Positions 5,443 to 5,810 of a DNA stretch of 5,810 nt are shown piece by piece. Positions within the stretch are counted from its first letter, which is position 1, and each line of letters starts with the position of its first letter. The position numbers and the translations under genes were made by a program. A model generated the notes under the pieces. That model ran no database searches, had not been told where the DNA came from, and saw only the letters and a program-made list of their open reading frames with translations. The DNA comes from Candidatus Woesearchaeota archaeon. Its GTDB lineage: Archaea > Nanobdellota > Nanobdellia > Woesearchaeales > 21-14-0-10-32-9. Location: positions 1 through 5,810 of the forward strand of contig PWWA01000027.1 in the NCBI GenBank assembly GCA_003562145.1, given 5' to 3'.

Positions 5443-5810
5443 TGTGCTTTCGCCTCTTCACTGCTCTTAACATCTGCCTTGATCACTTCTTTTTCTGCGG
5501 GTTTTTCAACTATTTTTTCTGGCAGCTTTTTTTCGGGGTGCATTTCGTCTGTGAACGCTGACCCTGGGTAGAATTGCACTGTTCCTTCTTCCTTAACGGT
5601 TACTAGGTAGCTTGGTGAGCTTATCATTTTTCCATTGACTGTTATGTGTTTGTGCGTGATCATCTGCCTTGCCTGCTTCACGCTTCTAGCCAGGCCTTTC
5701 CTTACAAGTATGGTTTGAAGCCTTCGCTCCATGAACTGGTCGATTCCCAATCCGAGTATTTCGTCTAGGGAATCTGATTCTATTAGTCCGTATGACTTGA
5801 GCTTTTCTGC
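5439..5810 (-). CDS. rps4: Small ribosomal subunit protein uS4 (S4), 5' end outside the window
   Basis: The reading frame is open to the window edge; 123 C-terminal residues are visible, from [20 protein letters not shown] onward. uS4 is a primary 16S rRNA-binding protein that starts 30S body assembly and lines the mRNA entry channel. The visible part includes [19 protein letters not shown] (16-34) and an S4 RNA-binding domain (about 27-75) with [24 protein letters not shown] split across 37-60. The archaeal-type segment [18 protein letters not shown] (78-95) follows. A Met-led reading from 5750 would start at a TTG inside the conserved block and is not the true start; the N-terminal 50 or so residues are missing. 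The last 30 residues are a low-complexity Lys/Glu/Pro/Ala tail ending EEAKAQ. It is the first gene here of the rps4-rps11-rpoD order; rps13 would be expected just upstream. Confidence 0.96.
   Translation of the reverse strand, partial: AEKLKSYGLIESDSLDEILGLGIDQFMERRLQTILVRKGLARSVKQARQMITHKHITVNGKMISSPSYLVTVKEEGTVQFYPGSAFTDEMHPEKKLPEKIVEKPAEKEVIKADVKSSEEAKAQ

Noticed and set aside
5439..5750. A complete 103-residue S4-like protein starting at a TTG near 5750.
   Set aside because: The frame stays open to the window edge and the upstream codons encode expected uS4 sequence (DEILG before LGIDQF), so this is an internal codon of a larger gene.
1..5810. A novel accessory system such as a defence locus, mobile element or CRISPR array.
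   Set aside because: All but about 160 nt is covered by recognisable translation and transcription genes, and no direct repeats, integrase-like frames or unknown genes are present. The only unusual protein is the mosaic LeuRS.

Overview
The window is a stretch of archaeal chromosome with all recognisable genes on the minus strand. The seven small genes are unmistakably archaeal: eL18, the archaeal RNA polymerase subunits Rpo3 (RpoD) and Rpo10 (RpoN), and archaeal-type uS4, uS11, uL13 and uS9. Gene overlaps and gaps are tiny and there is almost no intergenic DNA. Together with a leucyl-tRNA synthetase (LeuRS) whose catalytic core looks bacterial, this suggests a small-genome archaeon, plausibly a DPANN lineage of the Woesearchaeota/Pacearchaeota kind. 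That placement is inference; no phylogeny was run.

Read in the direction of transcription (high to low coordinates), the window opens inside rps4 (5' end outside the window). It continues rps11, rpoD, a tRNA-Leu(GAG) gene, rpl18e, rpl13, rps9 and rpoN. This is the conserved archaeal ribosomal protein/RNA polymerase cluster. Adjacent genes overlap by ATGA (rps4/rps11, rps11/rpoD) or are 1 to 23 nt apart, so one polycistronic transcript with coupled translation is likely. The tRNA would be cut out of that transcript. A tandem stop and a T-rich tract follow rpoN and probably end the unit.

A 96-nt gap then holds a TATA-like promoter for leuS, placed so that the leuS mRNA would have almost no leader. 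leuS fills the rest of the window and ends in a short hairpin followed by five T residues, overlapping its stop codon.

The most notable item is leuS itself. Roughly residues 1 to 720 follow the bacterial LeuRS pattern, but the last 140 or so residues match the archaeal/eukaryal C-terminal tail. The bacterial leucine-specific insertion before the KMSKS loop is missing. The rest is a well-ordered translation and transcription housekeeping region. I see no mobile element, CRISPR array, defence system or unknown gene cluster, and no gene-free stretch longer than 96 nt.
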